A stretch of DNA of 64,000 nt, from positions 1 to 64,000 of the forward strand of contig NZ_JAGGQW010000037.1 in NCBI RefSeq assembly GCF_018613065.1, read 5' to 3'. The stretch is from Bacillus sp. ISL-7. Lineage in GTDB: Bacteria > Bacillota > Bacilli > Bacillales_B > DSM-18226. Under the pieces are notes generated by a model. The model saw nothing but the letters and a program-made list of their open reading frames with translations. It was not told the origin of the DNA and ran no database searches. This document shows, in pieces, positions 61,678 through 64,000 of the stretch; position 1 is the first letter of the stretch, and every line of letters begins with the position of its first letter. Made by a program: the position numbers and the translations under genes.

Positions 61678-62907
61678 CACTTCCATCTTCAATAATGGCT
61701 GAGTAATTGTTGGTAAAATTATTTCAATGGTGGTTCCTTCGTTAATTTTACTGTAAATGTTTAGTTCCCCATTATGGCCTTCGATAATTTTGTAGCAAGT
61801 CATTAAGCCAAGACCTGTTCCCTTTTCCTTCGTAGTATAAAATGGTTCCCCTAGTGTAGAAATCCGTTCTTGTGGAATTCCAACACCCTGGTCAATAATC
61901 TGAATTGAGAGTTTACCTTCTTCTTTTTCCTTAACTAAAAGATTAATATTGCCGCCTTTAGGCATTGCTTCAATCGCATTCTTAAGTAGGTTTAGAAAAA
62001 CTTGTTTTAGTTGATTTTCTTCGCAGCTAATCAACGGCAAATCATTATCAAATTCCACTAAGATTTGAACATTATTTAAAAGAGACTGGTTGTTAATTAA
62101 GGTGACAACATCCTTTAATAACATCTTTATATCCCGTGTCATATAAACGGCAGCTGTCGGTTTAGCAAGCACGAGGAACTCCCCGACGATATCATTAATC
62201 CGGTCAAGCTCTGTTAACAGAATATCAAAGTATTCCTCTTTCCTAGTGCTGGTCCTTAAGAGTTGGATAAAACCTTTTATAGATGTGAGTGGATTTCGTA
62301 TTTCATGGGCTATACCTGCCGCCATTTGGCCTAATAATGCCAATTTTTCAGACTTTTGAAGTAGACGTTCTGTTTCTTCCATTTTTTCAGTAATATCCTT
62401 GCCAATGGACAACACCGCATCTTTTCCCCCAAAAACTATAAACAAGGAAGATACTTCAAAGAAAAATGGTGTTCCATCCAAACGTTTTGCTTTGTATTCG
62501 ATTGTGTTTACGGGCAGCTTTTCTTTCTTTATTTGATTAAAACGTTCAAGCAAACGACTTTTATAGTCTGGAATAATAAATTCAAAAATGGATTTCCCCA
62601 TTACATCCTCTAGTTTGGTAGAACCAATCATGTTCATGGCAGCCTTATTTACATATACAAACCTATGATTACTCGTAATATAGACGGGTGCAGGCAATGA
62701 ATCTATTAACTTCTTATAGCTCTCCTCACTAGCACGTGCCTTTTTTTCATAATAGCGAGCTTTATCATATTGCCAACCCACTACCCATGAAATCAGAGTG
62801 AAAAGAAAAAAGTCTATCGAAAAAAAAGGATGATGACCGTAAATCTTTTGGTAACTGCTATATAAAACCGAAATCAGCACCAGGATAATTTGACCCGATT
62901 TATTCAT
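61666..62907 (-). CDS. Orphan PAS-domain sensor histidine kinase
   Basis: A 413-residue kinase with one or two short hydrophobic segments in the first 45 residues, a PAS domain (residues 65-175), a HisKA domain with His201 in MAAGIAHEIRNPLTSIKG, and a HATPase_c domain with NLLKNAIEAM, DQGVGIP and GTGLGLMTC boxes. No response regulator is adjacent. The layout fits sporulation phosphorelay kinases (KinA/KinE group), which are orphan genes acting on Spo0F; this is inference. Ribosome-binding site AGGGCGG. Confidence 0.87.
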   Translation of the reverse strand: MNKSGQIILVLISVLYSSYQKIYGHHPFFSIDFFLFTLISWVVGWQYDKARYYEKKARASEESYKKLIDSLPAPVYITSNHRFVYVNKAAMNMIGSTKLEDVMGKSIFEFIIPDYKSRLLERFNQIKKEKLPVNTIEYKAKRLDGTPFFFEVSSLFIVFGGKDAVLSIGKDITEKMEETERLLQKSEKLALLGQMAAGIAHEIRNPLTSIKGFIQLLRTSTRKEEYFDILLTELDRINDIVGEFLVLAKPTAAVYMTRDIKMLLKDVVTLINNQSLLNNVQILVEFDNDLPLISCEENQLKQVFLNLLKNAIEAMPKGGNINLLVKEKEEGKLSIQIIDQGVGIPQERISTLGEPFYTTKEKGTGLGLMTCYKIIEGHNGELNIYSKINEGTTIEIILPTITQPLLKMEVSHS

Positions 62908-63099
62908 TATTCCGCCCTCTTAATTAGGTATATTTAGTTATGCAATTCTACATAATTATATTTAATCCTTCATGAAAATCAATTAATTATTATTATGGAG
63001 AGAAAAAGAAAAAAGCCATCAAATTTCAATGGCAATTATCTTTAGTTCGACGATTTTTGAATTTTTTTCTGATTGTAAAATCATATTTTACCATAAAAA

Positions 63100-63130
63100 A
63101 AGAGTCTATAATATTTAATTATAAACTCTT
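63100..63130 (-). terminator. Terminator of nasF
   Basis: AGAGTCTATAAT/ATTATAAACTCT stem with one mismatch, followed by a T run on the minus strand (complement of AAAAAAA). It lies 15 bases beyond the nasF stop. Confidence 0.8.
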
Positions 63131-63144
63131 ACAATCTCATTTTT

Positions 63145-63921
63145 TTATATTAGTATCTCTTTGTTAACACTTTCCGGGAACCAGGATAGTTTCTCGGATA
63201 GTTTGACAACTTCTCCGATGACTATCATGGCTGGATTTGTGATTCGATTTTCATTTACAACTTCAACAATCGTCTCAAGTGTACCGACAACTGTCCGTTG
63301 ATTTCCTGTTGTCCCTTGTTCAATTACAGCTATAGGTGTTTGAGACTCCTTTCCATATGAAATAAGTTGGCTGCATATAAAAGGAAGATGTTTGACACCC
63401 ATATAAATGGCAAGAGTATCGACACCATGGGCTAGATGGTCCCAACGAATGTTTTTAGGTTTGCCACTCAAACAGTGACCTGTAATCATAGCAAACGATT
63501 GACTCCATTCACGGTGAGTGACAGGAATTCCCGCATAAGCCGGGGCGGCAATACCAGAAGTAATCCCAGGTACAATTTCAAATTCGAGCCCATTTTGAAC
63601 CAGCACTTCCGCTTCTTCACCGCCTCGGCCAAAAATAAATGGGTCTCCTCCCTTTAATCGAACAACCGTTTTACCAGCCAAGGCCTTATCAACTAATATT
63701 TGATGGATGGAATCTTGGGAAATACAATGATTTCCCGGCTCTTTTCCGCAATAGATGAACTCAGCGTCGCTCTTTCCGTATTTCAGCAACACCGGATTGA
63801 CTAACCGATCATAAAGAATAACGTCTGCCTGTTCAAGACATTTCGCTGCTTTAACCGTAATTAAATCAGGATCACCAGGACCAGCTCCAACAATATAGAC
63901 TTTCCCCTTTGTTTGAATCAT
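63145..63921 (-). CDS. nasF: Uroporphyrinogen-III C-methyltransferase (NasF/SumT)
   Basis: A 258-residue SAM-dependent enzyme making precorrin-2 from uroporphyrinogen III for sirohaem. Motifs: VYIVGAGPGDPDLIT, YDRLVNPVLL, LKGGDPFIFGRGGEE and GITSGIAAPAYAGIPVTHR. The preceding frame ends like a nitrite reductase small subunit, so this is probably nasF of a nasD-nasE-nasF operon that extends beyond the window. TGGAGG precedes ATG. Confidence 0.92.
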   Translation of the reverse strand: MIQTKGKVYIVGAGPGDPDLITVKAAKCLEQADVILYDRLVNPVLLKYGKSDAEFIYCGKEPGNHCISQDSIHQILVDKALAGKTVVRLKGGDPFIFGRGGEEAEVLVQNGLEFEIVPGITSGIAAPAYAGIPVTHREWSQSFAMITGHCLSGKPKNIRWDHLAHGVDTLAIYMGVKHLPFICSQLISYGKESQTPIAVIEQGTTGNQRTVVGTLETIVEVVNENRITNPAMIVIGEVVKLSEKLSWFPESVNKEILI

Positions 63922-63943
63922 AAAAGACCTCCATTTTACTGAA

Positions 63944-64000
63944 CTAATCGATTAAGAGAAATACTTCTTCCCCTTCTATTCTGGTTTTATAGGTTTTCAC
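63944..64000 (-). CDS. nasE: C-terminus of a probable nitrite reductase small subunit (partial)
   Basis: The last 18 codons of a minus-strand gene run off the right edge and end at TAG 63944-63946: VKTYKTRIEGEEVFLLID. The pattern resembles the end of NirD/NasE Rieske-type small subunits (CVKTY...), and nasE precedes nasF in Bacillus. Too little sequence to be certain. Confidence 0.5.
   Translation of the reverse strand: MKTYKTRIEGEEVFLLID

Noticed and set aside
1..64000. Prophage, insertion sequence, integron, tRNA or rRNA genes
   Set aside because: No transposase, integrase, phage structural gene, or recognisable tRNA/rRNA sequence was found on either strand.

Overview
The window is chromosomal DNA of a spore-forming, low-GC Gram-positive bacterium of the Bacillaceae. 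Gene content, ribosome-binding sites, frequent TTG/GTG starts and T-tailed terminators fit a Bacillus/Neobacillus-type organism; the species cannot be fixed from this sequence alone. I see no rRNA, tRNA, prophage, insertion sequence or CRISPR array.

Layout. 1-3.3 kb: a ymaF-like gene behind a gene remnant, then an ArsB/NhaD-like transporter broken by a +1 frameshift (ywrK-like), a CotB-like Sm-fold protein (ywrJ-like) and a 33-residue membrane peptide. 3.5-13.3 kb: a complete teichuronic acid operon (tuaABCDEFGH order, minus strand) with an extra sugar-nucleotide epimerase between tuaD and tuaE, preceded by PHO-box-like repeats. 13.5-19.3 kb: a CNNM/CorC protein, a MerR regulator, methionine aminopeptidase, a degenerate ParA-like protein, D-serine ammonia-lyase and a VanZ protein. 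19.3-26.4 kb: a spore-coat block with an intact ywrK-like transporter, a four-module CotG-like Ser/Gly/Lys repeat protein, CotH kinase, two CotB-like proteins and a second ywrJ-like gene. 26.5-30.2 kb: PAP2, DCC thiol oxidoreductase, LysM-M14 peptidase, PhnB-like and GNAT proteins. 30.2-34.5 kb: a candidate small RNA and the trehalose operon treP-treA-treR with TreR operators and a cre site. 34.6-43.7 kb: mixed housekeeping and stress genes, including a frameshifted yyaC and an alpha/beta-hydrolase remnant.

43.9-59.8 kb is an amino-acid catabolism region: ilvA under an isoleucine T-box, two YtcJ-like amidohydrolases with brnQ, an amino-acid ABC transporter, a RocR-like sigma-54 activator, a lipoyl-like protein, and rocG/gudB, rocD and rocA. 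Three sigma-54 promoters (before brnQ, before the ABC transporter, before rocA) have palindromic enhancer-like sites upstream, of two sequence classes. The right end holds a gamma-carbonic-anhydrase-like remnant, an MFS exporter, an orphan PAS histidine kinase, nasF, and the last codons of a probable nasE.

The most interesting systems are the CotH kinase with its two kinds of putative Ser-rich substrate, the duplicated ywrK/ywrJ genes on either side of the tua operon, the sigma-54 enhancer network, and a candidate ~100-nt small RNA carrying an anti-Shine-Dalgarno stretch.
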